A stretch of DNA of 38,313 nucleotides from Mycobacterium pinniadriaticum (GTDB lineage Bacteria; Actinomycetota; Actinomycetes; Mycobacteriales; Mycobacteriaceae): positions 1 to 38,313 of the forward strand of contig NZ_JAPJDO010000050.1 in the NCBI RefSeq assembly GCF_026242045.1, read 5' to 3'. The notes beneath the pieces were generated by a model. The model saw only the letters and a program-made list of their open reading frames with translations. It did not search any database and was not told the DNA's origin. Numbering within the stretch: position 1 is the first letter of the stretch; every line of letters begins with the position of its first letter. A program made the position numbers and the translations under genes. Of this stretch, positions 1-8,663 are shown in pieces.

Positions 1-1
1 C

Positions 2-94
2 TGGCGCTGCTGGCAGGACAACACCACCTACGACCCCACCAAACATCGCGCCCTCCAGAAGCTGATCAACCACGATCAACCCGGGGCGGCTTGA
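2..94 (+). CDS. 3' end of a truncated ORF, possibly a transposase
   Basis: The window opens inside an open frame that runs to a TGA at 92-94 and encodes about 30 residues (starting WRCWQDNTTYDPTKH). The Trp-rich WRCW...YDP...H pattern followed by a short hydrophilic tail reminds me of the extreme C-terminus of IS110-type transposases, but the piece is too short to prove it. It converges on the thiolase-like gene ending at 106, leaving 11 bp between the two stop codons. If it is a transposase, this marks the left edge of the catabolic island. The family assignment is a weak inference; that the frame is coding is moderately likely. Confidence 0.35.
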   Translation, partial: WRCWQDNTTYDPTKHRALQKLINHDQPGAA

Positions 95-105
95 CACAGG
101 GCAAC

Positions 106-1272
106 TCATGCGTCCTCCCGACCCAGGACGAGTGTCGCGTTGCCCATCCTCGTGCTCAGCCAGCCGCCGGTGCCGTGGGCCAGCGCCAGGCTGCAGTCGC
201 GGACCTGCACGGCGGGATGGGCTTCGCCCCGCAACTGGCGGACCGCCTCGATGATCTTGGTCATCCCGCCGCGGTTGGCCGGGTGGTTGTTGCACAGCGA
301 GCCACCGTCGGTGTTGAACGGCAATCGGCCACCAGGGGCTTGTAATGCGCCATCCAACACGAACTTGCCGCCGTCACCCTTAGCGCAGAATCCCAAGTCC
401 TCGAGCGCCAGCAAGACGGTAATGGTGAACGAGTCGTAGAGACCGACGTAATCGATGTCGGCGGGACGCACACGTGCTTCGGCGAACGCGTCCGCGCCTG
501 AGCGCACCCCGCCGGTCACGGTGATGTCCTGCCAGCCGCCGCGAGTGTGTTCGACCGCCTCGCCATGCCCCAAGACCTTCACGCAGTCACGGTCCAGTGC
601 GGCGGCGACGTCGTCCGCGACGACGACAAGCGCGCCGCCGCCGTCGGTGACCACGCAGCAGTCAAGTCGATGCAGCGGCGAGGACACCATCGCGGAGTTC
701 ACCACATCCTCGACCGTCACGACGTTGCGGAGCATCGCGTGCGGATTGTGCTGGGCGTGCGTGGATGCGGCCACCTTGATCTCGGCCAGCTGCTCGCTGG
801 TGGTCCCGTACTGGTGCATGTGCCGTTGTGCGGCCAGCGCGTACAGTGCGCTGACGTTCGCGCCGAAGATCGGCTCGAAGGACTTCTCGGGAGGCTCACC
901 CATCAGTTGGCCGGGCGCCCGCAACGACGTCGTGCGTGGGCGTCCGCCCAACGTGATGAGCGCGACCCGGCATTTGCCGGCGGCGATCGCCGCGGCTGCA
1001 TGCCCGACGTGGGACATGTACACCGATCCACCCATATCGGAGCTATCCACGTAGCGGAGCTTGAGGGCGAGGTAGTCGGCCATCGCCAGCCCACCCAGCC
1101 CGGGCGCATCGCCCCCGCAGAAGTAGCCGTCCACGTCGGCAAGATCAAGGCCGGCGTCGGCCAGCGCGCCCAGCGCCACCTCAGCATGGATCTGCGGAAT
1201 CGACTTGTCGGGCAGTTCGCGGCCCGGGTGTTCGTAAGCTCCGGCGATGAACGCCTTTCCCCTGACCGACAT
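106..1272 (-). CDS. Thiolase-superfamily protein lacking the nucleophilic Cys (Ltp2/aldolase-like)
   Basis: A 388-residue protein with the SCP-x/lipid-transfer type thiolase fold. The position where thiolases carry the acyl-accepting Cys (compare MCTTGSEA in the thiolase at 26852) reads DMGGSVYMSH around residues 79-88, so that Cys is absent. The usual HDCF motif is YDSFT at residues 279-283, and the GHP motif is NNHPANRGG around 328-336. Loss of Cys and gain of this Tyr are features of Ltp2-type enzymes, which cleave steroid side chains by retro-aldol reaction rather than by thiolysis. I infer a carbon-carbon lyase acting on a beta-hydroxyacyl-CoA; a non-catalytic scaffold is the alternative. 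Its ATG overlaps the stop of the upstream SDR (ATGA at 1269-1272 on the coding strand), so the two are translationally coupled. Ltp2 needs a DUF35 partner, and the only DUF35 domain here is in the fusion at 25393. Confidence 0.85.
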   Translation of the reverse strand: MSVRGKAFIAGAYEHPGRELPDKSIPQIHAEVALGALADAGLDLADVDGYFCGGDAPGLGGLAMADYLALKLRYVDSSDMGGSVYMSHVGHAAAAIAAGKCRVALITLGGRPRTTSLRAPGQLMGEPPEKSFEPIFGANVSALYALAAQRHMHQYGTTSEQLAEIKVAASTHAQHNPHAMLRNVVTVEDVVNSAMVSSPLHRLDCCVVTDGGGALVVVADDVAAALDRDCVKVLGHGEAVEHTRGGWQDITVTGGVRSGADAFAEARVRPADIDYVGLYDSFTITVLLALEDLGFCAKGDGGKFVLDGALQAPGGRLPFNTDGGSLCNNHPANRGGMTKIIEAVRQLRGEAHPAVQVRDCSLALAHGTGGWLSTRMGNATLVLGREDA

Positions 1273-2204
1273 CAGACGAACGGGTTCGGCGGCGCCGCCT
1301 CGGTGATCGGACGGAATTGCGACTCCACCTCTTTGGCCATTTCATCCAGGTCCCACGGGCCGTCCGAGCGCAGGGTCACCAGCGGCTCGGGGTCGCTGTA
1401 GAGCGAGACCTCATAGCCCCGGGCGTGAATCACGTGACCGTTGAGCCAACCCGAGTGCTCGGAGGCCAAATAGGCCGCGATCGGGGCGATACTGTCGGGC
1501 GATAACTCATTCGCCCCCGAACTGTAGGCATCGTCTCGGATGGTGGCCGTCATCCGGGTCGCCGCGGCGGGCGACACGGCGTTAGTGGTGACGCCGTACC
1601 TGCGCAGCGCCACCGCACACGAGTAAGTCAGCCCGACGATTCCCATCTTCGCCGCCGAATAGTTGGGCTGCCCCGGCGCGCCATGCAGTCCGGCCCTGGA
1701 GGTGTAGTTGATGATCCTGTTCTGGGCATCGGGATCACCGATCTTGCGCCAATGCGCAGCAGCGGGCTTGATGGTGTTGAAATGCCCCTTCAGGTGGACC
1801 CTGATGACGGCGTCCCACTCCTCCTCAGACATGTTGAAGATCATCCGGTCACGCAGAATTCCCGCCACGTTGACCAGGACATCGAGTTTGCCGAACCGGT
1901 CAATGGTCGACTCCACCAGATCGCGGGCGGCTTCATGGTCGGAAATGTCGGCACCATTGGTCACCGCGGTGCCGCCGGCGGCCTCGATATCACGAACCAG
2001 TTCACTCGCGGGGTTGCCGTCGCTTTGCAGTCCACTCAGTGAAGCACCGATGTCGTTGACGACGACGGTCGCTCCCTCGCGAGCGAAGAGCTTGGCCACC
2101 GCCCCGCCGATGCCGCGGCCGCCCCCGGTGATGATGGCGACGCGTCCATCCAGAGTTCCCGAAGTATCCGCCGACGCCCGCTCGGCGATGTCGCGACTAT
2201 TCAT
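1272..2204 (-). CDS. Short-chain dehydrogenase/reductase with C-terminal extension
   Basis: A classical SDR of about 310 residues that oxidises or reduces an alcohol/ketone with NAD(P). It shows the cofactor motif TGGGRGIGG near the N-terminus, NVAG in the middle and the catalytic YSAAK. About 60 residues follow the core, making it longer than the usual 250; this resembles the SDR units of multifunctional beta-oxidation enzymes (HSD17B4 type). The frame is open to a GTG at 2228, but I choose the ATG at 2204 because AGGAG lies 7 bases upstream of it. The stop overlaps the ATG of the thiolase-like gene. The pair could make a beta-ketoacyl-CoA or a hydroxyacyl-CoA substrate for that protein. It is transcribed away from the ferredoxin gene, from a gap holding two operator-like dyads. 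Confidence 0.9.
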   Translation of the reverse strand: MNSRDIAERASADTSGTLDGRVAIITGGGRGIGGAVAKLFAREGATVVVNDIGASLSGLQSDGNPASELVRDIEAAGGTAVTNGADISDHEAARDLVESTIDRFGKLDVLVNVAGILRDRMIFNMSEEEWDAVIRVHLKGHFNTIKPAAAHWRKIGDPDAQNRIINYTSRAGLHGAPGQPNYSAAKMGIVGLTYSCAVALRRYGVTTNAVSPAAATRMTATIRDDAYSSGANELSPDSIAPIAAYLASEHSGWLNGHVIHARGYEVSLYSDPEPLVTLRSDGPWDLDEMAKEVESQFRPITEAAPPNPFV

Positions 2205-2302
2205 GGTGCGGCTCCTGTCTGAAATCACTCGCCCGGCGCATGGGCGCTACGTGGCCCGTCGCCGGGGACGACCCAGGCCCGGCCACGCATGCCCTGTCGA
2301 AA

Positions 2303-2317
2303 TCTACATGAGATTGG
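2303..2317. promoter_or_regulatory. Operator-like dyad, copy A2
   Basis: TCTAC-ATGAGA-TTGG fits the recurrent island pattern (YCTAM-N6-TTWGR) and is framed by AATCT/AGATT arms at 2301-2315. It lies 9 bp before copy A, in the same orientation, so the two could be paired sites. It is the proposed binding site for the tandem TetR protein at 22718; this is inference from repetition of the motif. Confidence 0.45.
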
Positions 2318-2319
2318 TT

Positions 2320-2342
2320 TCTAAATCCTACGTAGATTTAGA
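2320..2342. promoter_or_regulatory. Operator-like dyad, copy A
   Basis: Perfect 8-bp arms TCTAAATC (2320-2327) and GATTTAGA (2335-2342) flank CTACGTA. The 16-bp core at 2327-2342, CCTAC-GTAGAT-TTAGA, matches the motif repeated at the other promoters of the island. It lies 115 bp upstream of the SDR start and about 190 bp from the ferredoxin start. Confidence 0.6.
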
Positions 2343-2532
2343 ACTGCACCGTTTCTATCCCGGACCTCCCTGCGCTGTCAAGCGCGTCACACTACGACCG
2401 CATTGTGCCAGGCACACGATGCGCCGACCGGTCAGGGCCTCGGCCGATCGACACCGCAGTCGGAGACTGTTTGGTGCTATAGAATCGGTTTTGGTTTAGA
2501 CTCTCCCGGGAAGCGTGTAGGAGGTGCTGATC

Positions 2533-2856
2533 GTGGTGAAAGTAACGTACATACGGTCCGGCGGTGAAGAGGTCATCGTCGAGGTCACCGAGGGAACCTC
2601 GGTCATGCAAGCGGCGGTGGCCAACAACATTTCCGAGATCGTTGCCGAATGTGGCGGCACCCTGGCGTGTGCGACGTGTCACGTCTACGTTGACGACGAT
2701 GATTTGGGCCGCCTCAGCGCGGCCAGCGCCGACGAGGAGGAGATGCTTGACTACACTGCCTCTCCCCGCCAGGCCAACTCCCGACTCAGTTGCCAGATCA
2801 AGGCGGGACCCGAACTGGACGGTCTCGTTGTGCGAGTGCCACCGACGCAGTTATGA
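2533..2856 (+). CDS. [2Fe-2S] ferredoxin, adrenodoxin/putidaredoxin type
   Basis: A 107-residue soluble electron carrier. The cluster ligands are C40, C46, C49 and C87 (C-x5-C-x2-C-x37-C), with the context CGGTLACATCH typical of vertebrate/putidaredoxin-type ferredoxins that serve P450s. The frame is open from 2524, but AGGAGG at 2519-2524 places the start at the GTG at 2533 (8-base spacing). The stop overlaps the ATG of the reductase gene (ATGA at 2853-2856). I infer that it shuttles electrons from that reductase to one or more of the three P450s in the window. Mycobacterial P450s often use [3Fe-4S] ferredoxins instead, so the [2Fe-2S] type points to a putidaredoxin-like class I system. Confidence 0.93.
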   Translation: MVKVTYIRSGGEEVIVEVTEGTSVMQAAVANNISEIVAECGGTLACATCHVYVDDDDLGRLSAASADEEEMLDYTASPRQANSRLSCQIKAGPELDGLVVRVPPTQL

Positions 2857-4151
2857 CCAGGACTTCCAGGACTTCCGAGACTTCCACCATCGTCATCGCC
2901 GGTGCAGGGCAATCGGGTTCCCATACGGCCGCCTCCTTGCGCGAGTTTGGGTTCAAGGGTCGGATCGTGCTTGTCGGCGACGAACCGTTCCTGCCCTATC
3001 AGCGGCCACCGCTGTCCAAAGGCCACCTCACCGGTGCATCTGCGCGCGAGAGCCTTTGGCTGCACCCTGGCAGCTTCTACGAGCAGCACGGTATCGAGCT
3101 ACTGCTGGCCGAAACGGTGAGCAGCATCGATCGCACAAACTGCCGCGTCCAACTCCGCGGCGGCGCTTGGCTGGCCTACGACCACCTGGTGCTTGCGCTG
3201 GGTGCCCACAACCGCGCCCTGCCAGTCGCGGGAACCGAGCTCGACGGTGTCGTCGGGCTGCGAAACCTCGCCGAAGCCGACGACATCCGCGACCGGTTGG
3301 ACCGCGCCCGCCACGTTGTGGTGCTAGGTGGCGGCTTCATCGGACTCGAGGTCGCGGCGACCGCGACCAGGCTCGGCCTCGATGCGGTCGTCATCGAGAT
3401 TTCCGATCGCCTGATGGGTCGTGTGCTGTCTCCCCAGATGGCCGGCTTCCTCCTCGACGCTCACCGCTCCCGAGGCCTCGGCATCGAACTCGGCACCAGC
3501 GTGGCCGGTTTGACCGGCGCAGCCGGCCGGGTCAGCGCTGTGACAACGACCGAGGGCCGCGAATTCCCCGCCGACATGGTCCTCGTCGGCATCGGAGCGG
3601 TGCCGAACACCGACCTCGCCGAGGACGCCGGCCTTCGGATCGACAACGGGATCGTTGTCGACGAATACCTGGCCACCGACGACGACCGAATCTCTGCGGT
3701 CGGCGACTGCACGTCATGCCCCAACCGCTACGCCGGCGGGCTCCGGGTGCGCCTGGAGTCGGTGCACAACGCCACAGCACAGGCCCGCGTTCTGGCCGCC
3801 CGACTCGTCGGACGGCCAGAACCCTACGACAGCGTCCCCTGGTTCTGGAGCGATCAGGCCGACCTCAAGTTGCAGATCGCCGGACTCAGCACACAACCCG
3901 GCCGGGCCGTGCTTCGCGGAGACCCTGCCAGCGGTCGCTTTTCGGTCTTCTGCTTCCAAAACGACGTGCTACGTAGCGTCGAGTCACTCAACCGACCCGG
4001 CGACCACATGGCCGCCCGCAAATTGCTTGCTCTCGGCGATTGTCTGACCCCCGAGCAGGCCAACGACCTCAACTTTGACCTGCGCGCGCACATCACGGCC
4101 TCAACCGGCGAGCCTGAGGTCAGGGAGCACCGCGCACCGGCGCCGGGCTGA
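2853..4151 (+). CDS. NAD(P)H:ferredoxin reductase, FAD-dependent (putidaredoxin reductase-like)
   Basis: A 432-residue two-dinucleotide-domain flavoprotein. It has an N-terminal FAD motif (IAGAGQSGSHTA, about residues 14-25), a central NAD motif (VVLGGGFIGLEVA), an FAD-contacting segment ending in the AVGDC motif, and the C-terminal reductase domain with PWFWSDQ. The open frame reaches back to 2790, but the ATG at 2853 overlaps the ferredoxin stop and gives the N-terminus expected for the family. It reduces the ferredoxin encoded just upstream with NAD(P)H; together they complete the electron chain for the P450s at 14296, 28314 and 34172. Its 3' end converges on the CoA ligase gene, with 52 bp between. 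Confidence 0.93.
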   Translation: MTRTSRTSETSTIVIAGAGQSGSHTAASLREFGFKGRIVLVGDEPFLPYQRPPLSKGHLTGASARESLWLHPGSFYEQHGIELLLAETVSSIDRTNCRVQLRGGAWLAYDHLVLALGAHNRALPVAGTELDGVVGLRNLAEADDIRDRLDRARHVVVLGGGFIGLEVAATATRLGLDAVVIEISDRLMGRVLSPQMAGFLLDAHRSRGLGIELGTSVAGLTGAAGRVSAVTTTEGREFPADMVLVGIGAVPNTDLAEDAGLRIDNGIVVDEYLATDDDRISAVGDCTSCPNRYAGGLRVRLESVHNATAQARVLAARLVGRPEPYDSVPWFWSDQADLKLQIAGLSTQPGRAVLRGDPASGRFSVFCFQNDVLRSVESLNRPGDHMAARKLLALGDCLTPEQANDLNFDLRAHITASTGEPEVREHRAPAPG

Positions 4152-4203
4152 CTCGGTTGCGGTCGACTCTCGGCAGGACTGGCTCGCATCGGACATCGCC
4201 CAG

Positions 4204-5820
4204 TCACCGCCGTCGACGGTCATCGCGGGCGACCACAAGACCCAGCTTCTCAAAGTCGAGCGTGGTTTCGGTGATGCCCCGCTCGCGCAACTTGAACTTC
4301 TGCACCCGGCCGTTGACGTTGACCGGAAGCGACTCGAGCACCTCGACGTACCGCGGAATCGCGTAGTAGGGCATTGACTTTCGGAAGAACTCGAACAATT
4401 CCCGCGGTTGAATCTCACATCCTTGGGCCAACACCAGGCAAACTTTGACGTCGTCCTCGCTGAGCTCGGAGGGTACGGCGTGCACGGCTGCTTGTGCGAT
4501 CGAGGGATGGGCGACGATGGCCTGCTCGAGTTCGATCGAGGATACATTCTCGCCACGACGGCGCAACGAGTCCTTTTTCCTGTCGGCGAACCAGAAATAT
4601 CCCTCGGCGTCGATACGGGCGCAATCCCCTGTGTGGTGCCAGAGGTTCCGAAATGTGCGTACCGTCGCCGCATCGTCGTTCCAATACCCAGAGAACATGC
4701 GGAACGGCTCGTCGGGTCGAACGATCATCTCGCCGGCCTCCCCCACCGCCACCTCACGGTCGTGATCGTCGACGATCTTCACCTGCAGCCCTCTGGTCAG
4801 CTTGCCCATGCTGCCGGGGTGGCGTTCATCACGCGGATCGCCCAGCAGCACCGGCCAGCACTCCGACTGGCCGAAAACCTCGGAAAACGGGGCTATTCCG
4901 AAGCGCTTCTCGAACTGCTCGATGAATTCAGGTGTCGACGGCGTGAAGGTGATGTGGCGCAGCTTGTGGTTGCGGTCGTCCTCGTGGGGCGGCTGGGCCA
5001 TGATCGCCATGCCCATCGCTCCCATACCGAGCGCAGCAGTGGCACCGGTCTCCCGAATGCGTGCCATGTAGGTGCTTGCGTGGAACGCAGGCTCAACGAT
5101 CGCCGATCCGCGAACAGCCAATGCCGCTGCGACGAGCCAGGTTTGGCCGCTGAAGTGGAACAGCGGAGTGGCTCCGAAGATGATGTCACCCTTCTCATAC
5201 CAACCGTGCTCGACGAACACGTTGATGAGGTTGCAGTAGTAGCCGTGGGTGGTGGTGCAGCCCTTCGAGGGCCCCGTCGTGCCCGACGTGTAGACGATCG
5301 CACACACGTCGGCGGGGTCGATCTCTGGCTCCACAAGAGCTACACCGCAGTCCTGCAGCTGCGTGTAGTGCAGGTCGGGCTGAAGCGTTGCGTCCTGCGA
5401 GCGCTGCCCTACCAGCACCAGTCGCGGCCGCTCGGTGAGCGTCGCAAGGATCGGTGAGAGCAAGTCAACGGCTTCGCTGTCACCGATGTAAACCTTGGGG
5501 GACGTCTGAATAAGCTGGTGGTGCAGAAAATCTCCCCGCAGGTAGGTGTTGAGCGGGACCTGGATGGCACCTGCCTTGGCTACCGCATAGATGAGCACGA
5601 TGTTCTCGATGCGGTTGGGCAGATTGATCGCGACCCGGTCGCCCTTGCCCACTCCCGCCGCCTGCAGTCCTGCAGCGACGCGATCGGACTGCTCGTCGAG
5701 TTCGCCGAGAGTGACCCAGTCGCTGTCACATTGGACGAAGGGCCGGCCGGGGTCCAGTGCAGCTTCCTCGCGCAGCCATGCGCCCAGGGTCCGTCCAAAG
5801 CGGTGATCATCGTGAGCCAT
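4204..5820 (-). CDS. AMP-forming acyl-CoA synthetase (FadD/CaiC-like)
   Basis: A 538-residue ANL-superfamily enzyme that activates a carboxylic acid to its CoA thioester with ATP. Visible motifs are the P-loop YTSGTTGPSKG at 177-187, FGQSE in the substrate-pocket region, HTGD before the hinge, and GRVQKFKL at the C-terminus carrying the catalytic Lys. The sequence resembles carnitine/crotonobetaine-CoA ligase relatives more than the very long-chain FadDs. It starts at the ATG at 5820 with GGAG 9 bases upstream and overlaps the 3' end of the GMC oxidoreductase gene by 14 bp. It is the last gene of the operon that begins at 12089. There it would activate the acid made by the alcohol-oxidoreductase and aldehyde-dehydrogenase steps. 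The substrate is not deducible. Confidence 0.92.
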   Translation of the reverse strand: MAHDDHRFGRTLGAWLREEAALDPGRPFVQCDSDWVTLGELDEQSDRVAAGLQAAGVGKGDRVAINLPNRIENIVLIYAVAKAGAIQVPLNTYLRGDFLHHQLIQTSPKVYIGDSEAVDLLSPILATLTERPRLVLVGQRSQDATLQPDLHYTQLQDCGVALVEPEIDPADVCAIVYTSGTTGPSKGCTTTHGYYCNLINVFVEHGWYEKGDIIFGATPLFHFSGQTWLVAAALAVRGSAIVEPAFHASTYMARIRETGATAALGMGAMGMAIMAQPPHEDDRNHKLRHITFTPSTPEFIEQFEKRFGIAPFSEVFGQSECWPVLLGDPRDERHPGSMGKLTRGLQVKIVDDHDREVAVGEAGEMIVRPDEPFRMFSGYWNDDAATVRTFRNLWHHTGDCARIDAEGYFWFADRKKDSLRRRGENVSSIELEQAIVAHPSIAQAAVHAVPSELSEDDVKVCLVLAQGCEIQPRELFEFFRKSMPYYAIPRYVEVLESLPVNVNGRVQKFKLRERGITETTLDFEKLGLVVARDDRRRR

Positions 5821-7447
5821 TGGTCACTCCATTCGGGTTGGGTCGCGCACCGAGGATGAGCTCGGCCGCCCGTTCGCCGATCATCATCGAGGGGGCGTTG
5901 GTGTTGCCCGTGGTGATGGTGGGCATGATGCTGGCATCGGCGACGCGCAGGTTGGCGATGCCGTGTACGCTGAGTTCAGGATCGACCACCGCGAGGTCGT
6001 CGATGCCCATTTTGCAGGTCCCCACCGGGTGGTACGACGGTGTCACGGTGCGGCGCACGTACTGCTCCCAGTCGGCATCGGTGGAACACAGCGCCTCAGG
6101 TTCGAGCTGTCCGTCGGTGATCGCTGCCATCGCCGGCTGAGCCATCACGCGCTGCACTTCGCGCAACCCACGCACGCAGTCTCGCAGGTCGTCCAGGTCG
6201 GCCAGGAACTGGTAGGAGATGCGCGGCATGGCGTCAGCAGCCGATCCACGTAACGTGATCGATCCACGGGCGCGCGGCCGAAGGAAAGTCGAGGCCGCCA
6301 AAAATCCCTCCTCCTTGGCCGGTTGCACGTTGAACATTCCGTTCTCGTCAACTGCACGAGTGATGGCAAAAGGAACGAACTGCAGCTGCAGATCGGGAGC
6401 CTCGAGACCGGGATCGGTGCGCGCCATGCACTGCACCTGCACCATCGTCATCGCCAGCAGACCGCTGCCGTTGCGCACGTAGTCCATGAGCCCTTCGACG
6501 GCAGTGCCGATGCGCATCTTGTTGATCGTGGGGATCTTTGAGCGCCAGCGCTGCATCAGGTAGGGATGCTCGTGCAGGTTCTGGCCCACTCCGGGCAGGT
6601 GCACCACAGTTTCCACCGCGGCATCCGACAGCGCCGAATGAGGCCCGATGCCGGACAGCTGCAACAACCGGGGAGAGCCGATCGAGCCGGCACTGATCAC
6701 CACTTCCTCGCGGGCCCTGGCCTGCGTGACCGTGCCCTGGTGCCGATACTGCACTCCGACTGCCCTATTGCCCTCCAGCACGATGCGATACACGTAGCTG
6801 TGGGTACGAACGGTGAGCTTGCCTTTGGGTGCGACGCTCCGAAGGTACTCCCGCGACGCTTGTGAGCGAGTGCCGCGACGATGATTGACCTGAGCCAACC
6901 CGACACCGTCCTGATAGGCGCCGTTGTAATCCGGGTTGGACGGATAACCCGCCTGCAGGCAGGCCTTCATGTACGCCATGTTGGCCTGACCGCGGTTGGT
7001 CTGCACGTTCACCGAAATGGGACCCGAACCACCGCGCAACTCGCTTGGACCACCCTCCCACGTCTCCATCCGTTTGAATGCGGGCAGGACCGAGTCGTAG
7101 TCCCAGCCGGTGCATCCGTTCTTGGCCCAGCCGTCGTAGTCGGCCCGGTTGCCGCGGACGAAAACGCACGAATTGATCGAGCCGCCACCGCCCATCACCT
7201 TTCCGGCCATCCAGGCTTCGGGATTGCCGGTGCGCGTCGGGTCCGGCTCAGCCGGGTATTTCCAGTTCACTTTCTGGTAGGCGATAGCGACGGCGGCAGG
7301 GATCCGAACGTCGATGCGCCGATCGCTACCGCCGGCTTCCAGCAGCAGCACGTCGGCACCGGCTCGAGCCAGCCGGGCCGCCACCACGGATCCAGAGGAG
7401 CCCCCACCAACGACGACGTAGTCGAAGTTGTCACCGCTCGTAGTCAC
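5807..7447 (-). CDS. GMC-family FAD-dependent alcohol oxidoreductase
   Basis: A 546-residue glucose-methanol-choline oxidoreductase. The N-terminal FAD motif VVVGGGSSGSVVAARLA is followed by LLLEAGG (the adenosine-binding Glu), the first GMC signature region GKVMGGGGSINS, the second signature SAGSIGSPRLLQLSGIG, and the C-terminal catalytic SYHPVGTCKMG. The lack of a signal peptide and the choline-dehydrogenase/PEG-dehydrogenase-like spacing favour a cytoplasmic alcohol dehydrogenase. The frame extends to 7474, but a GGAAGG stretch sits 7-8 bases before the GTG at 7447, which I take as the start; this leaves 33 bp after the ACAD gene. In the operon it probably oxidises a substrate alcohol to the aldehyde or ketone upstream of the aldehyde dehydrogenase. 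A remnant of a second GMC gene survives at 33968-34084. Confidence 0.9.
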   Translation of the reverse strand: MTTSGDNFDYVVVGGGSSGSVVAARLARAGADVLLLEAGGSDRRIDVRIPAAVAIAYQKVNWKYPAEPDPTRTGNPEAWMAGKVMGGGGSINSCVFVRGNRADYDGWAKNGCTGWDYDSVLPAFKRMETWEGGPSELRGGSGPISVNVQTNRGQANMAYMKACLQAGYPSNPDYNGAYQDGVGLAQVNHRRGTRSQASREYLRSVAPKGKLTVRTHSYVYRIVLEGNRAVGVQYRHQGTVTQARAREEVVISAGSIGSPRLLQLSGIGPHSALSDAAVETVVHLPGVGQNLHEHPYLMQRWRSKIPTINKMRIGTAVEGLMDYVRNGSGLLAMTMVQVQCMARTDPGLEAPDLQLQFVPFAITRAVDENGMFNVQPAKEEGFLAASTFLRPRARGSITLRGSAADAMPRISYQFLADLDDLRDCVRGLREVQRVMAQPAMAAITDGQLEPEALCSTDADWEQYVRRTVTPSYHPVGTCKMGIDDLAVVDPELSVHGIANLRVADASIMPTITTGNTNAPSMMIGERAAELILGARPNPNGVTNGSR

Positions 7448-7480
7448 CTGTCGGCCTTCCTTCCTGAACAACACCGAGGC

Positions 7481-8647
7481 CTAATAGCTCTTGGGCAGGC
7501 CGAGGACGTGTTGGCTGATGTAGGCCAAGATCAGCTCTTGCGGAATCGGTGCGATCTTCATCAGCCGCGCTTCGCGCCAGTACCGCGCGATGTGGTATTC
7601 CTCGGCGTAGCCGAATCCACCGTGCACCTGCATGGCCGTGTCCGCAGCCTGGAAGCCGGCGTCGGCGCCCAGCAACTTGGCCATGTTCGCTTCTGCGCCG
7701 CTGGGCAGCCCGCGATCCAGCATCCAGCCGGCACGCCGGGTGAACAACTCGGCGGCCTCCAGCCGGGCATGGGCCTCGGCCAGCGGGAACGCGACACCCT
7801 GGTTTTGGCCGATAGGTCTGCCGTACACCACGCGTTGGTTGGCGTAGCCGACCGCGCGGCGCAGTGCCGCCTGGCCGGTACCAATCGCCTCCGACGCGAT
7901 CAGCACACGCTCAGCGTTGAGCCCGTCGAGAAGGTAATAAAAGCCCTTGTCCTGCTCGCCGACACGGTCGTCGACCGATACCACCACGTCGTTGTACACC
8001 GTCTCGCACGAGGACACCGCGTTGCGGCCGGCCTTGGCGATCGGGGTGATGGTGACGGCGGGGTCATGCAAGTCCACCATGAACAGAGTCAGCCCGTCGG
8101 TACGGCGCTTACACTGCTCGACAGGCGTCGTCCGGGCCAGCAGCAGCACCCGGTCGGCGTCTTGGGCCTTGGAGGTCCACACCTTCTGTCCGCGAATGAC
8201 ATACGAGTCGCCATCGCGGACAGCGCGGGTCTTGATGGCCAGTGTTTCGGTACCGGCGTCGGGTTCGGTCACCCCGAAGGCCACATGCAGGTCTCCGGAG
8301 GCGACTCGGGGAAGATACCGCTGCTTGATGTCCTCCGAGCCGTGCAGGATGAGCGGATGCATGCCGAAGATCGACAGGTGGATGGCGCTGCATCCGTTCA
8401 TCGCAGCGCCGGACGCGGCGACCTCCTGCAGGATGACCGAGGCCTCCAGCAGCCCCCGCCCGCTGCCGCCGTAGGCCTCGGGTATCGCGATACCGATCCA
8501 ACCGCCTTCGGCCAGCGCCCGGTAGAAGTCCCACGGGAACTCGTGGCGGCGATCGCGCTCGGCCCAGTAGTCGTCGTCGAACTTTGTGCAGATCGCGCCG
8601 ATGCCCTCGCGTATCAGGTCAAGATCGGTGTCGGCCGAGAAGTCCAC
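7481..8647 (-). CDS. Acyl-CoA dehydrogenase (FadE-like)
   Basis: A 388-residue flavoprotein that introduces an alpha,beta double bond into an acyl-CoA. The order is that of the family: helical N-terminal domain, beta-barrel with FGVTEPDAGTETL (flavin/substrate loop) and GQKVWTSKAQDADR, and C-terminal helical domain with GRPIGQNQGVAFPLAE and VHGGFGYAEEYHIARYWR. The Glu of GYAEEY sits where medium-chain enzymes carry the catalytic base. The length is normal for a homotetrameric ACAD. It lies between the aldehyde dehydrogenase (16 bp upstream) and the GMC gene (33 bp downstream), in the same operon. Its presence with alcohol- and aldehyde-oxidising enzymes and a CoA ligase suggests one sequence of side-chain oxidation, activation and dehydrogenation. 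Confidence 0.92.
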   Translation of the reverse strand: MDFSADTDLDLIREGIGAICTKFDDDYWAERDRRHEFPWDFYRALAEGGWIGIAIPEAYGGSGRGLLEASVILQEVAASGAAMNGCSAIHLSIFGMHPLILHGSEDIKQRYLPRVASGDLHVAFGVTEPDAGTETLAIKTRAVRDGDSYVIRGQKVWTSKAQDADRVLLLARTTPVEQCKRRTDGLTLFMVDLHDPAVTITPIAKAGRNAVSSCETVYNDVVVSVDDRVGEQDKGFYYLLDGLNAERVLIASEAIGTGQAALRRAVGYANQRVVYGRPIGQNQGVAFPLAEAHARLEAAELFTRRAGWMLDRGLPSGAEANMAKLLGADAGFQAADTAMQVHGGFGYAEEYHIARYWREARLMKIAPIPQELILAYISQHVLGLPKSY

Positions 8648-8663
8648 TTCTGACGCCCTCCCG

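Larger units (their letters stand above)
2205..2532. promoter_or_regulatory. Divergent promoter region between SDR and ferredoxin genes
   Basis: A 328-bp AT-richer gap between divergent genes. It contains two operator-like dyads (2303-2317 and 2327-2342, listed separately). A -10-like TATAGAAT at 2478-2485 lies about 48 bases before the ferredoxin start, and an AGGAGG ribosome site is at 2519-2524. No small gene is convincing in it. Confidence 0.5.

Noticed and set aside
2564..3976. 470-codon Arg/Pro-rich frame on the plus strand
   Set aside because: Overlaps the ferredoxin and reductase genes in another frame; the composition is that of a shadow frame.
4177..4205. GACTGG...CCAGTC hairpin between convergent genes as a terminator
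   Set aside because: Only 6-bp arms, a loop of about 17 bases and no T tract; overlaps the CoA ligase stop codon.
6881..8653. 590-codon open frame on the plus strand
   Set aside because: It is antisense to the GMC and ACAD genes, which have complete family motifs; long antisense frames are common in high-GC DNA.
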